From Burkholderiales bacterium (lineage in GTDB: Bacteria; Pseudomonadota; Gammaproteobacteria; Burkholderiales; Burkholderiaceae_D), in contig CANJOT010000011.1 in assembly GCA_947475815.1 (NCBI GenBank), positions 1 through 34,032 on the forward strand: a DNA stretch of 34,032 nucleotides, in the 5' to 3' direction. Made by a program: the position numbers and the translations under genes. Below are positions 23,033 to 31,038 of the stretch, piece by piece. Every line of letters starts with the position of its first letter. Position 1 is the stretch's first letter. Under the pieces are notes generated by a model. The model made no database searches and was not told where the DNA came from. It saw nothing but the letters and a program-made list of their open reading frames with translations.

Positions 23033-24076
23033 TCAGTCGACCAGCGCGCGTGCCGTGGCAACCTGACCGCGGTAGGCGTCAAAGATCAGGCGCAGGGCGT
23101 CTGCCATGTTGACGCGCGGGCTCCAGCCGAGCTCGCTGCAGGTATTGTCGATCTTCGGCACACGGTTCTGCACATCCTGATAACCCTGACCGTAATAGGC
23201 CTCCGAGGTGGTTTCGATGAGCTGGACCTGACGCGCCGTGCTGGCGTATTCGGGATAGTCGGCGGCCAGCTTGATCATCATCGTGGCCAGTTCGCGTACC
23301 GAAAAATTGTTGGCCGGATTGCCGATGTTGTAGATCTTGCCGGAGGCCACGCCACCCGGATTGTCGAGGATGTGCATGAGCGCATCGATGCCATCGTCGA
23401 TGTAGGTGAAGGCGCGTTTTTGCGCGCCACCGTCGACCAGGCTGATGTTTTCACCACGCACGATATGGCCGAAAAACTGCGTGATGACGCGCGAGCTGCC
23501 TTCCTTGGCGGTATGGATCGAATCGAGCCCGGCGCCGATCCAGTTGAACGGCCGGAACAGCGTGTAATCGAGCCCTTCCTGCTGGCCGTAGGCGGCGATG
23601 ACGCGGTCCATCAGCTGCTTGGAGCAGGCGTAGATCCAGCGTGGCTTGCTGATCGGGCCGTACACCAGTTCGGACGCATAGGGGTCGAATTCCTCGTCGC
23701 CACACATGCCGTAGACCTCCGAGGTCGACGGAAAAATCACGCGTTTGTGGTACTTCACGGCATGGCGCACGATCGGCAGATTGGCTTCGAAATCGAGCTC
23801 AAACACGCGCAGCGGCTGCTGCACATAGGTGGCCGGCGTGGCGATGGCCACCAGCGGCAGCACCACGTCGCACTTGCGGACGTGGTATTCGATCCATTCC
23901 TTGTTGATGGTGATGTCACCCTCGAAGAAATGAAAGCGCGGATGGTCAAGCAGGTCGGTGACGCGGTCGGACTGCATGTCCATGCCATGCACTTCCCAGT
24001 CGGTGGTTTCGACGATGCGTTTGGACAGGTGGTGGCCGATGAAACCGTTGACGCCGAGGATGAGGATTTTTTTCAT
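23033..24076 (-). CDS. arnA: UDP-glucuronate decarboxylase (stand-alone ArnA dehydrogenase domain)
   Basis: This enzyme oxidises UDP-glucuronate with NAD and decarboxylates it to the UDP-4-keto-pentose, the entry step to Ara4N. It corresponds to the C-terminal half of E. coli ArnA, here a separate 347-residue protein. The short-chain dehydrogenase features are GVNGFIG (NAD binding, 8-14), PSTSEVYG with Ser119 and Glu120 (counterparts of ArnA Ser433/Glu434), and Tyr149-x3-Lys153 in YACSKQLMD. FRPFNWIG and RAFTYIDDGI supply substrate contacts. The ATG overlaps the stop of the formyltransferase gene (ATGA) and has no ribosome site of its own, so it is translationally coupled. Confidence 0.95.
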   Translation of the reverse strand: MKKILILGVNGFIGHHLSKRIVETTDWEVHGMDMQSDRVTDLLDHPRFHFFEGDITINKEWIEYHVRKCDVVLPLVAIATPATYVQQPLRVFELDFEANLPIVRHAVKYHKRVIFPSTSEVYGMCGDEEFDPYASELVYGPISKPRWIYACSKQLMDRVIAAYGQQEGLDYTLFRPFNWIGAGLDSIHTAKEGSSRVITQFFGHIVRGENISLVDGGAQKRAFTYIDDGIDALMHILDNPGGVASGKIYNIGNPANNFSVRELATMMIKLAADYPEYASTARQVQLIETTSEAYYGQGYQDVQNRVPKIDNTCSELGWSPRVNMADALRLIFDAYRGQVATARALVD

Positions 24077-25017
24077 GGATTGGGCAGGGGGGCGAACAGG
24101 TCCGCCGGTGACAATGCGTGGTGGTCGCGGGCGCGCAGCAGCGTTTTGACGTGCAGAATACCGCCATCGCCACACAGGGCAAAAAACAGATTATCCGTCA
24201 CGTGCAGGCCCGGCGACAAATCGGCGCCGTCTGGCACGGGAGAAGCGCCGCGCCAGGGGCGGGCTGCGGCAATGATGAGGCGCTCGCCGCGGTGTTCGAA
24301 AAATGCGCCCGGATAGGGCGGTGCGACGGCGCGAATCAGGTTGTAGATCTCGCTGGCCGGACGGTTCCAGTCGATGCGGCCATCCTCGGGCTTGCGGCCA
24401 CCGTAATACGAACCGCGCGTCACATCATTGTCCAGTCGTGGCGCACTGCCGTCCATCAGGCCGGGCAGGACCCGCCAGAGGGTCTGCTCAGCTGCGACCG
24501 TGACCTTCTGGAAGACCTCGAAGGCGGTGTCGTCGGGCAGGATGGGCACGCTCGTCTGGTCGAGAATGGCGCCGGCATCGGGCTTGGTGACCATCTCGTG
24601 CAGGGTGGCGCCGGTTTCACGCTCGCCCTTGAGTACCGCCCAGTTGACCGGCACGCGCCCGCGGTAGGCCGGCAGCAGCGAGCCATGCATGTTGTAGGCG
24701 CCGGCGTTGGCCAGTTGCAACAGGGCATCGGGCAGCATGTGACGGTAGTAGAACGAAAAGATGAAATCGGGCGCGATCGCGGCCACGCGCTCGATGATTT
24801 CCAGCGGGCTGGCCGGCGTCAGCACGGCGATGCCGTGTTCGGCGGCGACCGCGGCGACGCTGTCAAACCAGATGGTTTCAGCCGGGTTGTCTGCGTGGGT
24901 CACGACCAGCGCCACCTCGACACCGCGCGCCAGCAGCACGCGCAGGCAGTGCACGCCAACGTTGTGGTAGGCGAACACCACCGCCCGTCTGGACGCTTTC
25001 CCGGGTGCCACGTTCAT
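24073..25017 (-). CDS. arnA: UDP-Ara4N formyltransferase (stand-alone ArnA formyltransferase domain)
   Basis: This enzyme transfers a formyl group from N10-formyltetrahydrofolate to UDP-Ara4N, giving UDP-Ara4FN. It matches the N-terminal half of E. coli ArnA as an independent protein of 314 residues. The formyltransferase triad is visible: Asn109 and His111 in YNMHGSLLPAYRG and Asp147 in KPDAGAILDQ. The folate-binding Rossmann part comes first and an OB-like C-terminal domain follows (SEIYNLIRAVAPPYPGAFF). It overlaps arnC upstream and the dehydrogenase downstream by 4 bp each. The two ArnA activities being separate genes in the order formyltransferase then dehydrogenase suggests that the fused enzyme arose by joining such neighbours. 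Confidence 0.94.
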   Translation of the reverse strand: MNVAPGKASRRAVVFAYHNVGVHCLRVLLARGVEVALVVTHADNPAETIWFDSVAAVAAEHGIAVLTPASPLEIIERVAAIAPDFIFSFYYRHMLPDALLQLANAGAYNMHGSLLPAYRGRVPVNWAVLKGERETGATLHEMVTKPDAGAILDQTSVPILPDDTAFEVFQKVTVAAEQTLWRVLPGLMDGSAPRLDNDVTRGSYYGGRKPEDGRIDWNRPASEIYNLIRAVAPPYPGAFFEHRGERLIIAAARPWRGASPVPDGADLSPGLHVTDNLFFALCGDGGILHVKTLLRARDHHALSPADLFAPLPNP

Positions 25018-25982
25018 GAGGGCGCTTTTTCCTCAAGCACCGCCTGAATGGTGTAACGCGGCCGGCGTCGTACTTCCTGGTAGATGCGGCCGATGTATTC
25101 ACCGAGCAGGCCAATACCGAACAGCAGCACGCCAATCAGGAAAAAGGCGATGCCAAACAGGGTGAACAGTCCCTCGGCTTCCGGCCCGATGACCAGCCGC
25201 CGTATTGCCAGGTAGGCCACGAAAAGCGCCGAGCAGATCGACAGGAAAATGCCCATAAACGAAAACGCCTGCAGCGGCATCAGCGAAAAGCCGGTGACCA
25301 GATCGAAATTGAGGCGGATCAGGCTGTAGAGCGAATACTTCGACTCGCCGGCCTCGCGTTCGGCATGGCCGACCTCGATCTCGACCGGCTTGCTGGCGAA
25401 GGTGTAGGCCAGCGCCGGGATGAAGGTGTTGATCTCCTGGCACTGGTTGATGGCGTCGATGACGTTGCGCCCGTAGGCGCGCAGCATGCAGCCCTGATCG
25501 GTCATTTCAATGTGCGTGATTGACTCGCGCAGGCGGTTCATGGCGCGCGAGGCGTGGCGCCGGAACCAGCTGTCCTGGCGTTGCCGGCGGATGGTGCCGA
25601 CGTAGTCGTAACCTTCCTGCATCTTGGTCACCAGATTGCCGATTTCTTCCGGCGGGTTTTGCAGGTCAGCATCGAGGGTAACGGTGATCTCGCCGCGGGC
25701 GCGCTCGAAGCCGGCCATGATGGCGGCGTGCTGGCCGTAATTGGCACTGAACAGGATGACACGCGTCACGTCAGGCCGGGCGCGAAACTGCGCCGCCAGC
25801 AGCGCCGCCGAGCGGTCGCTGCTGCCGTCGTTGATGAAGATCAGCTCGTAGCGCAGGCCGAGGGCATCGAGCGCCGGATAAAGACGCGCGAACAGGGCCG
25901 CGAGGCCGTCTTCTTCGTTGTAGACCGGCACGACCACGCTGAGCAGCGGCGCCGATTCTGGAGGGAGAGCGGGAAGAGTCAT
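25014..25982 (-). CDS. arnC: Undecaprenyl-phosphate 4-deoxy-4-formamido-L-arabinose transferase ArnC
   Basis: ArnC is a membrane-bound GT2 glycosyltransferase that moves Ara4FN from UDP to undecaprenyl phosphate on the cytoplasmic face. ATG 25982 overlaps the arnB stop (ATGA) and gives 322 residues, the same length as E. coli ArnC. The GT2 domain shows VVVPVYNEEDG, FINDGSSDRS, and LDADLQNPPEE as the Asp-x-Asp metal site. Two C-terminal membrane segments (GIFLSICSALFVAYLAI and GIAFFLIGVLLFGIGLLG) are followed by the GEYIGRIYQEVRRRPRY tail typical of dolichol-phosphate-mannose-synthase-like enzymes. It is the middle gene of the arn operon. Confidence 0.95.
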   Translation of the reverse strand: MTLPALPPESAPLLSVVVPVYNEEDGLAALFARLYPALDALGLRYELIFINDGSSDRSAALLAAQFRARPDVTRVILFSANYGQHAAIMAGFERARGEITVTLDADLQNPPEEIGNLVTKMQEGYDYVGTIRRQRQDSWFRRHASRAMNRLRESITHIEMTDQGCMLRAYGRNVIDAINQCQEINTFIPALAYTFASKPVEIEVGHAEREAGESKYSLYSLIRLNFDLVTGFSLMPLQAFSFMGIFLSICSALFVAYLAIRRLVIGPEAEGLFTLFGIAFFLIGVLLFGIGLLGEYIGRIYQEVRRRPRYTIQAVLEEKAPS

Positions 25983-27124
25983 CGTTGCGGGTTCTTGAGG
26001 ATGTCCGTCAGGGTAGCGCAAACGCGCGTGACGTCGGCGATTTCCATGTCCGGGAACAGCGGCAGGGTGAGGATGTTGCGGCCTATCCGCTCGGCCTGCG
26101 GAAAGTCGCCCGGGCCAAAACCGAGCCGGCGATACAGGGCAAACAGGTGTATCGGCGGATAGTGTGCCCCCGAGCCGATGCCGCGCTCATGCAGTGCCGC
26201 CATGACCTCGGCGCGGCTCAGGCCGGGCCGGGCGTCGGGCAGTACCACCTGAAACATATGCCAGTTGGACTGGGTGAAGTCGGCCGGCGGCAGTTGAACA
26301 CCGAGCTCAGCCATCAGGGCAGGGTCGAGTTGATCGAAATAAGAGCGCGCCAGCAGGCGCCGCCGTTCGGTGATGCGCTCCAGGCCGGGCAACTGTCCGA
26401 GCCCAACGCGCGCGGCGACGTCGGTCAGGTTGAACTTGCCACCCAGCACCTCGACATCCATGCCGTCCAAACCCGAGCGCACCACACCCTGCAGGCGGTA
26501 TTGTTCGGCCAGGCGGGCCTCGGCCTCATTGTTGACGACCAGTGCGCCCCCCTCAATGGTGGTGATGTTTTTGTTTGGATGAAAACTGAACGAGACCAGA
26601 TCGCCAAAGCTGCCGATCAGGCGGCCCTTCCAGTTGCTGCCGATGGCCTGGGCCGCGTCTTCGATGACACGCAGGCCGTACTGGCCGGCAATCCCATAGA
26701 GCCGGTCGCGGTCGACCGGCAGGCCCGCCAGATCGACCGGCAGGAGGGCACGCGTGGCCGGCGTGATGGCCGCTTCGAGACGTTGCAGGTCGATGTTGTG
26801 GGTTACCGGGTCGATGTCAACAAACACCGGCGTGGCACCCACTTCGAGGATGACATTGCTGGTCGAGACCCACGACAGCGGCGTGGTGATGACTTCATCA
26901 CCCGGGCCGACACCGGCGATGCGCAGGGCGATTTCCATGGTCGCCGTGCCCGAGTTGTAGGCGCGTACCAGCCGCCCGCCCAGCAGGGCCGAGAGACTCG
27001 CTTCGAATTCTTTGACCTTCGGTCCGGAGGTGATCCAGCCCGAGCGCAACACCTCGACCACCCCGGCGATGGTGGCTTCGTCGATGTGCGGCCGGGTGAA
27101 CGGCAGGTAGGGCAGTGCGCTCAT
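25979..27124 (-). CDS. arnB: UDP-4-amino-4-deoxy-L-arabinose aminotransferase ArnB
   Basis: ArnB is a PLP enzyme of the DegT/DnrJ/EryC1/StrS family that converts the UDP-4-keto-pentose into UDP-Ara4N with glutamate as amino donor. With ATG 27124 it has 381 residues (E. coli 379 or 385 depending on the start). Lys185 in SFHPNKNITTIEGG is the Schiff-base lysine, VIEDAAQAIGS carries the PLP Asp, and AYNSGTATMEIAL is the phosphate-binding loop. GAHYPPIHLFALYR near the end is a hallmark of the family. It begins one base after the stop of the ArnE-like gene (TGA C ATG) and ends overlapping arnC. Confidence 0.95.
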   Translation of the reverse strand: MSALPYLPFTRPHIDEATIAGVVEVLRSGWITSGPKVKEFEASLSALLGGRLVRAYNSGTATMEIALRIAGVGPGDEVITTPLSWVSTSNVILEVGATPVFVDIDPVTHNIDLQRLEAAITPATRALLPVDLAGLPVDRDRLYGIAGQYGLRVIEDAAQAIGSNWKGRLIGSFGDLVSFSFHPNKNITTIEGGALVVNNEAEARLAEQYRLQGVVRSGLDGMDVEVLGGKFNLTDVAARVGLGQLPGLERITERRRLLARSYFDQLDPALMAELGVQLPPADFTQSNWHMFQVVLPDARPGLSRAEVMAALHERGIGSGAHYPPIHLFALYRRLGFGPGDFPQAERIGRNILTLPLFPDMEIADVTRVCATLTDILKNPQR

Positions 27125-27125
27125 G

Positions 27126-27497
27126 TCAGCTCCGCGCCACGACATACACGCCGATCAGGATGATGCCGATGCCCACCACGCGCTGCAGGCTGACGACCTC
27201 GCCAAACAACCACCACGCCGCAAAGGCATTGAGCACATAACCGAGCGACAGCATCGGATAGGCAATCGAAACATCGACGCGCGACAGGCCAAGGATCCAG
27301 ACCACCACGCTGAGCACATAGCAGGCCAGCCCGCCGATGATGGGCCACTGGCTCGCCAGTCGCAGGCCGATGGGGATCACGTTGGCGCCGGAAAACTCGA
27401 ACGCACCGACGGCATTGACGCCGGCCTTGAGCAGCAGTTGTGCCACCGCGTTGAGAAACACGCCGCAGACGATGAGGGTAAAGGTGACTGGAGTCAT
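27126..27497 (-). CDS. arnE: ArnE-like small membrane flippase subunit (EamA/SMR type)
   Basis: A 123-residue protein with four predicted membrane helices (around TLIVCGVFLNAVAQLLLKAG, IIGGLACYVLSVVVWILGLS, SIAYPMLSLGYVLNAFAAWW and VVGIGIILIGVYVVA). This is the size and pattern of ArnE/ArnF, small-multidrug-resistance-like proteins that in enterobacteria act as a heterodimer to move undecaprenyl-phosphate-Ara4N to the periplasmic face. The LSLGYVLN and GEVVSLQRVVGI segments fit this group. Only one such gene is present, so it may work as a homodimer or with a partner elsewhere. ATG 27497 is preferred over an upstream in-frame ATG at 27539 that lies inside arnT; it has no strong ribosome site. 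Confidence 0.82.
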   Translation of the reverse strand: MTPVTFTLIVCGVFLNAVAQLLLKAGVNAVGAFEFSGANVIPIGLRLASQWPIIGGLACYVLSVVVWILGLSRVDVSIAYPMLSLGYVLNAFAAWWLFGEVVSLQRVVGIGIILIGVYVVARS

Positions 27498-27519
27498 GGG
27501 CGTGGTCGGCGGGTCTTGC

Positions 27520-29217
27520 TCAGTGGCGCGCCACGACAATGCGGCGCCGGTCTTCGATCAGCAGGCGCATCGGCAGGCGACGTTTTTTCAGGGTTTCAAA
27601 CAGGCCAGGCGTCATGATCGCATACGCCTGTGGCAGTGTGTTCCAGCGCGTCGTGAACGCATCGAGCGTGCTGATGCCTTTGTCAGGCTCCTGCGTCAGG
27701 CCGAAATCGAGTTCGTCACGATAATCAACCAGCGTCAGCGGACGCGCCAGGTAATAGCTGAGCGCATGTTCGTACATGCCGACCGAAAAGAAGGGCGCCG
27801 CCGGATCGATGACCGCTTTGAGTTCGCCGGCCAGATGCGCCGCCGAGGTGGATGGCGCCAGTTCATTGTGGCCAAGCAGGCTGGCGTTGCCCGCCAGGCC
27901 GGCGCAGACCGCCAGACAAAGAATGGCCGCGGCGTGGCGCTGGCGCGCCGCCAGCCAGGCGGCCAGCAGGGCGCCGGCGCACAGGCTCGCCATACACACG
28001 ACCAGCCAGATACGGTAACGCGCCACCAGATCGGCTGGATTTTGTTCGCCGGTCAGCAGATTGGGTGCCATCAGTGCGAAGGTGCCGGCCAGGGCAAACA
28101 CGGCCAGCCCAAGCGACTGCACCATCAGGTGGCGGGCGCTGCAGCGCGTCAGTTCATGGCCGATGAGCACCGCCAGCGCCGGGAAGACCGGCAGGATGTA
28201 GGACGGCAGCTTGGAACTCGAGGCCGAGAAAAAAGCGCAGATCAGCACCACCCAGACGACCGAAAAACGCAGGCTGAAGCGCGCCGCGCTGGCGTCCTGC
28301 TGGTCGTGATGGCCACGCAGGGCACGCAGCAGTGCGCGCGGCAGGAAGCCGGTCCAGGGCAGCAGGCCGCCAAGCAGAACGGGCACAAAATACCAGACCG
28401 GTCCGGTACGCCGGTGGGTCGGCGTGAGAAACCGGTCGATGTGTTCGTGGATGAAAAAGAACTGCGCGAACTCAGGGTTGCGCTGCGCGACCAGCACAAA
28501 CCACGGCACGCAGAGGAGCGCAAACAATGCCAGCCCGGTCAGCCAGCGCAGGCGCAGCAGCAGGCCCCAGTCGCGCCAGATCAGCACATACAGCAGCACC
28601 GCGCCGCCGGGCAGCAGAATGCCGATCAGGCCTTTGGAGAGCACCGCCAGCGCCATGCCGGCCCAGGCGAGCAGCATGGCCAGATGTTCGTTGCGGCGGC
28701 TGCCTTCTTCATGCGCCTGCGCCGCCAGCAGCAGGCCGCAGAAACTCATGCTCATGGTGGCCGAGAGCCCCATGTCGAGCGTGCTGAAATGGCCCATGTA
28801 GACCCACAATACGCTGCTGGCCAGCGCCGCGGCACCATACAGGCCCGCACCCGCGCCCTGGATACGCGCCAGCGTGACGGCCAGCAGCAGGATGGCGCCA
28901 AAGCCGCTCAGCGCCGGCCACAGCCGTGCCTGCCACTGGCTGGTGCCAAATACGCGCATGGTGGCGGCGGTCACCCAGTATTGGAGGGGCGGCTTTTCAA
29001 AATATTTCAGGTCGTTGAGGCGCGGGGTGACCCAGTCGCCTGACACCGCCATTTCGCGGGCGATCTCCGCATAGCGGCCTTCATCGGGCTTGATCAGTTT
29101 GCGGTATTCCAGCGAGCCGAACCAGACCACGGTGAGCAGCAGCAGCAGCACGGCCAGCGAGCGCGCGCCGATCGGCAGACGCTTGCCGGTACGCGGCATG
29201 CTCAGGGCGGTTTTCAC
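27520..29217 (-). CDS. arnT: Lipid A Ara4N transferase ArnT
   Basis: ArnT transfers Ara4N from undecaprenyl phosphate to the lipid A phosphates on the periplasmic side of the inner membrane, weakening binding of polymyxin and cationic peptides. It is a GT83 polytopic enzyme of 565 residues (E. coli 550). The first periplasmic loop carries the catalytic-region hallmarks KPDEGRYAEIAREM and LKYFEKPPLQYW, and about a dozen hydrophobic helices follow before a soluble C-terminal domain. ATG 29217 overlaps the Mth938-like stop (ATGA). Placing the transferase near the front of the operon differs from the enterobacterial order, where arnT follows arnD. Confidence 0.95.
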   Translation of the reverse strand: MKTALSMPRTGKRLPIGARSLAVLLLLLTVVWFGSLEYRKLIKPDEGRYAEIAREMAVSGDWVTPRLNDLKYFEKPPLQYWVTAATMRVFGTSQWQARLWPALSGFGAILLLAVTLARIQGAGAGLYGAAALASSVLWVYMGHFSTLDMGLSATMSMSFCGLLLAAQAHEEGSRRNEHLAMLLAWAGMALAVLSKGLIGILLPGGAVLLYVLIWRDWGLLLRLRWLTGLALFALLCVPWFVLVAQRNPEFAQFFFIHEHIDRFLTPTHRRTGPVWYFVPVLLGGLLPWTGFLPRALLRALRGHHDQQDASAARFSLRFSVVWVVLICAFFSASSSKLPSYILPVFPALAVLIGHELTRCSARHLMVQSLGLAVFALAGTFALMAPNLLTGEQNPADLVARYRIWLVVCMASLCAGALLAAWLAARQRHAAAILCLAVCAGLAGNASLLGHNELAPSTSAAHLAGELKAVIDPAAPFFSVGMYEHALSYYLARPLTLVDYRDELDFGLTQEPDKGISTLDAFTTRWNTLPQAYAIMTPGLFETLKKRRLPMRLLIEDRRRIVVARH

Positions 29218-29591
29218 GCGGCGTCGATGAGCAGCGCGGCAGCCACCCGCCGACCCTCGGTCATGAGGATGTTGTAGGTGCGACTGGCGGCGCGCATGTC
29301 CATGGTTTCGACGCCGATGCCGGCGGCGCGCAGCGCGCCGAGCAGGCGCGGGTGCGGAAAACGCAGGCGTGCGCCGCTGCCGAACAGCAGCACGTCGGGC
29401 TTGTATTGCGCCAGCGCGGCAAAATGATCGGCCGTCAGGTCTTTAAAGCGCTCGACCGGCCAGCGCTCGAGCAGGTTCTCGGGCATGATCAGCATGCTGT
29501 GGGAAAAACGCTGCGCGTTGATTTCGACCCAGCCATCACCGTAGCCGGTGATAGTGTTGTAATGCGCGCTGGTAGTGGCGTGTAGCTTCAC
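29214..29591 (-). CDS. Mth938-like domain (DUF498) protein
   Basis: A 125-residue protein of the Mth938/NDUFAF3-like fold: VEINAQRFSHSMLIMPENLLERWP, then KPDVLLFGSGARLRFPHPRLLGALRAAGIGVETMDMRAA are typical (quoted here only as landmarks around residues 22-45 and 63-101). The biochemical role of this family in bacteria is not established; human relatives help assemble respiratory complex I. It starts with GTG 29591, is the first gene of the arn operon, and overlaps arnT by 4 bp, which argues for coupling. Whether it takes part in lipid A modification or simply donates its promoter is unknown. Confidence 0.87.
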   Translation of the reverse strand: MKLHATTSAHYNTITGYGDGWVEINAQRFSHSMLIMPENLLERWPVERFKDLTADHFAALAQYKPDVLLFGSGARLRFPHPRLLGALRAAGIGVETMDMRAASRTYNILMTEGRRVAAALLIDAA

Positions 29592-29611
29592 AAAAAGGCA
29601 CCGGAATCAAT

Positions 29612-29683
29612 AAAAAAGGCGACGCCGGCAGGGCTTTGAAGGGCACCGCAAAGGGGGCCTTAAAACGGCTGCGTTTGGCGTCG
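29612..29683 (-). promoter_or_regulatory. Structured leader with terminator-like end before the arn operon
   Basis: On the minus strand CGACGCC (29683-29677) can pair with GGCGTCG (29626-29620), and six T follow after CC (29617-29612), an intrinsic-terminator arrangement about 20 bases before the first start codon. The ~50-base loop can hold smaller hairpins, for example CTTTG with CAAAG. This could be an attenuator for the arn operon. The long loop makes the outer stem uncertain, and no known riboswitch is recognised. Confidence 0.35.
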
Positions 29684-29703
29684 TGCTGCGAATCGGCTAA
29701 ATT
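29675..29703 (+). promoter_or_regulatory. Candidate promoter for alaC-hom-thrC
   Basis: TTGGCG at 29675-29680 and TAAATT at 29698-29703 are separated by 17 bases. Each matches the sigma-70 consensus at four of six positions. A transcript from here would have a ~120-base leader before alaC. It overlaps the divergent arn -10 box, so the two promoters may compete. Confidence 0.35.
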
Positions 29704-29706
29704 ATA
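29701..29706 (-). promoter_or_regulatory. -10 box (TATAAT) for the arn operon
   Basis: A perfect TATAAT lies on the minus strand about 110 bases before the Mth938-like start, predicting transcription from around 29694 through the structured leader. A TTGCAA upstream is only 14 bases away, too close for a normal -35. No paired CTTAAT-type PmrA box was found. Confidence 0.45.
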
Positions 29707-29831
29707 GCGTGTTGGCCCTGTTGCAACCTCGTCCGCAAGGTCGAGGCCGGGCAGTGTTTTTGGCAAAATCCGTCGTCCGTGTACTAGTTCATCCAGTACC
29801 GATTGTCCGCATACTGATATCAGAGGCAGCA

Positions 29832-31028
29832 ATGAGAGAGTTCTCCCGCATCAAGCGTTTACCGCCCTACGTGTTCAACATCACGGCCGAACTGAAGATG
29901 GAAGCACGCCGGCGCGGTGAAGACATCATCGACATGAGCATGGGCAACCCTGACGGGCCGACGCCGCAGCACATTGTCGACAAGCTGGTCGAGGCCTCGC
30001 TGCGTCCTGATACCCACGGGTACTCGGTATCCAAAGGCATCCCGCGCCTGCGCCGCGCCATCTGCAACTGGTACAAGAGCCGCTATGGCGTTGATTTCGA
30101 TCCGGATACCGAGGCCATCGTCACCATCGGCTCCAAGGAAGGCCTGGCCCACCTGATGCTCGCCACGCTCGATCGCGGCGACACCGTGCTGGTGCCCAAT
30201 CCGAGCTACCCGATCCACATCTACGGTGCGGTGATCGCCGGCGCCGACATCCGCTCGATCCGCATGACCCCGGGCATCGACTTCTTCGCCGAGACCGAAC
30301 GTGCCATCCGCGAGTCGATTCCCAAGCCCAAGATGCTCATCCTCGGCTTTCCGAGCAATCCGACGGCGCAGTGTGTCGAACTCGATTTTTTCGAGCGTCT
30401 GGTCGCTCTGGCGCGCCAGCACGACATTCTGGTGGTGCACGATCTGGCCTATGCCGACATCACCTTTGACGGCTGGAAAGCGCCTTCGATCATGCAGGTC
30501 CCCGGCGCGCGCGACGTCGCAGTCGAGTTTTTCACCATGTCGAAAAGCTACAACATGGCCGGCTGGCGCATCGGTTTCATGGTTGGCAATGCCGAACTGG
30601 TGTCGGCGCTGGGCCGCATGAAAAGCTACCACGACTATGGCTCGTTCACCCCGGTGCAGGTGGCGTCGATCGCCGCGCTTGAAGGGCCGCAGGAGTGCGT
30701 CGCCGAAATCGTTGCCAAGTACCAGAAACGCCGCGACGTGCTCGCCAAGGGCCTGCACGAGGCCGGCTGGATGGTCGAGATACCCAAGGCTTCCATGTAC
30801 ATCTGGGCCGAGATTCCGCAGCAGTACAAGGCCATGGGTTCGCTTGAGTTTGCCAAAAAGCTGCTTAACGAGGCCCGGGTCGCGGTTTCGCCCGGCATCG
30901 GTTTTGGCGATTACGGCGACGACCACGTGCGTTTTGCGCTGATCGAAAACGAGGCCCGCACACGCCAGGCAATTCGTGGCATTAAAGAGATGTTCCGCAA
31001 GGATGGCCTGCTCAAGCGGGTGGCCTGA
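29832..31028 (+). CDS. alaC: Alanine transaminase AlaC (class I/II aminotransferase)
   Basis: AlaC makes alanine from pyruvate and glutamate. The protein of 398 residues is a fold-type I PLP aminotransferase. Lys238 in [15 protein letters not shown] binds [19 protein letters not shown] and [16 protein letters not shown] are the substrate entry segments, and [11 protein letters not shown] and [13 protein letters not shown] supply the PLP-ring Asn and Asp/Tyr. ATG 29832 has GAGG just before it; the longer frame to 29709 covers promoter sequence. It starts the alaC-hom-thrC group, an order often seen in betaproteobacteria, and hom follows after 10 bp. Its side role may be to balance amino-acid nitrogen in the threonine pathway, which is an inference from context. 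Confidence 0.93.
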   Translation: MREFSRIKRLPPYVFNITAELKMEARRRGEDIIDMSMGNPDGPTPQHIVDKLVEASLRPDTHGYSVSKGIPRLRRAICNWYKSRYGVDFDPDTEAIVTIGSKEGLAHLMLATLDRGDTVLVPNPSYPIHIYGAVIAGADIRSIRMTPGIDFFAETERAIRESIPKPKMLILGFPSNPTAQCVELDFFERLVALARQHDILVVHDLAYADITFDGWKAPSIMQVPGARDVAVEFFTMSKSYNMAGWRIGFMVGNAELVSALGRMKSYHDYGSFTPVQVASIAALEGPQECVAEIVAKYQKRRDVLAKGLHEAGWMVEIPKASMYIWAEIPQQYKAMGSLEFAKKLLNEARVAVSPGIGFGDYGDDHVRFALIENEARTRQAIRGIKEMFRKDGLLKRVA

Positions 31029-31038
31029 CGTGACCGTG

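Noticed and set aside
23014-23082. Longer ArnD start at ATG 23082
   Set aside because: It would overlap the dehydrogenase gene by 50 bp and add residues not found in ArnD; GTG 23013 gives the conserved beginning.
27337-29043. 568-residue open frame on the + strand
   Set aside because: It lies opposite arnT and is Gln/Arg-rich low-complexity sequence, a typical shadow of a leucine-rich membrane protein gene.
29592-29720. PmrA box upstream of the arn operon
   Set aside because: Only a single CTTAAA-like hexamer is present; the two half-sites separated by five bases were not found.
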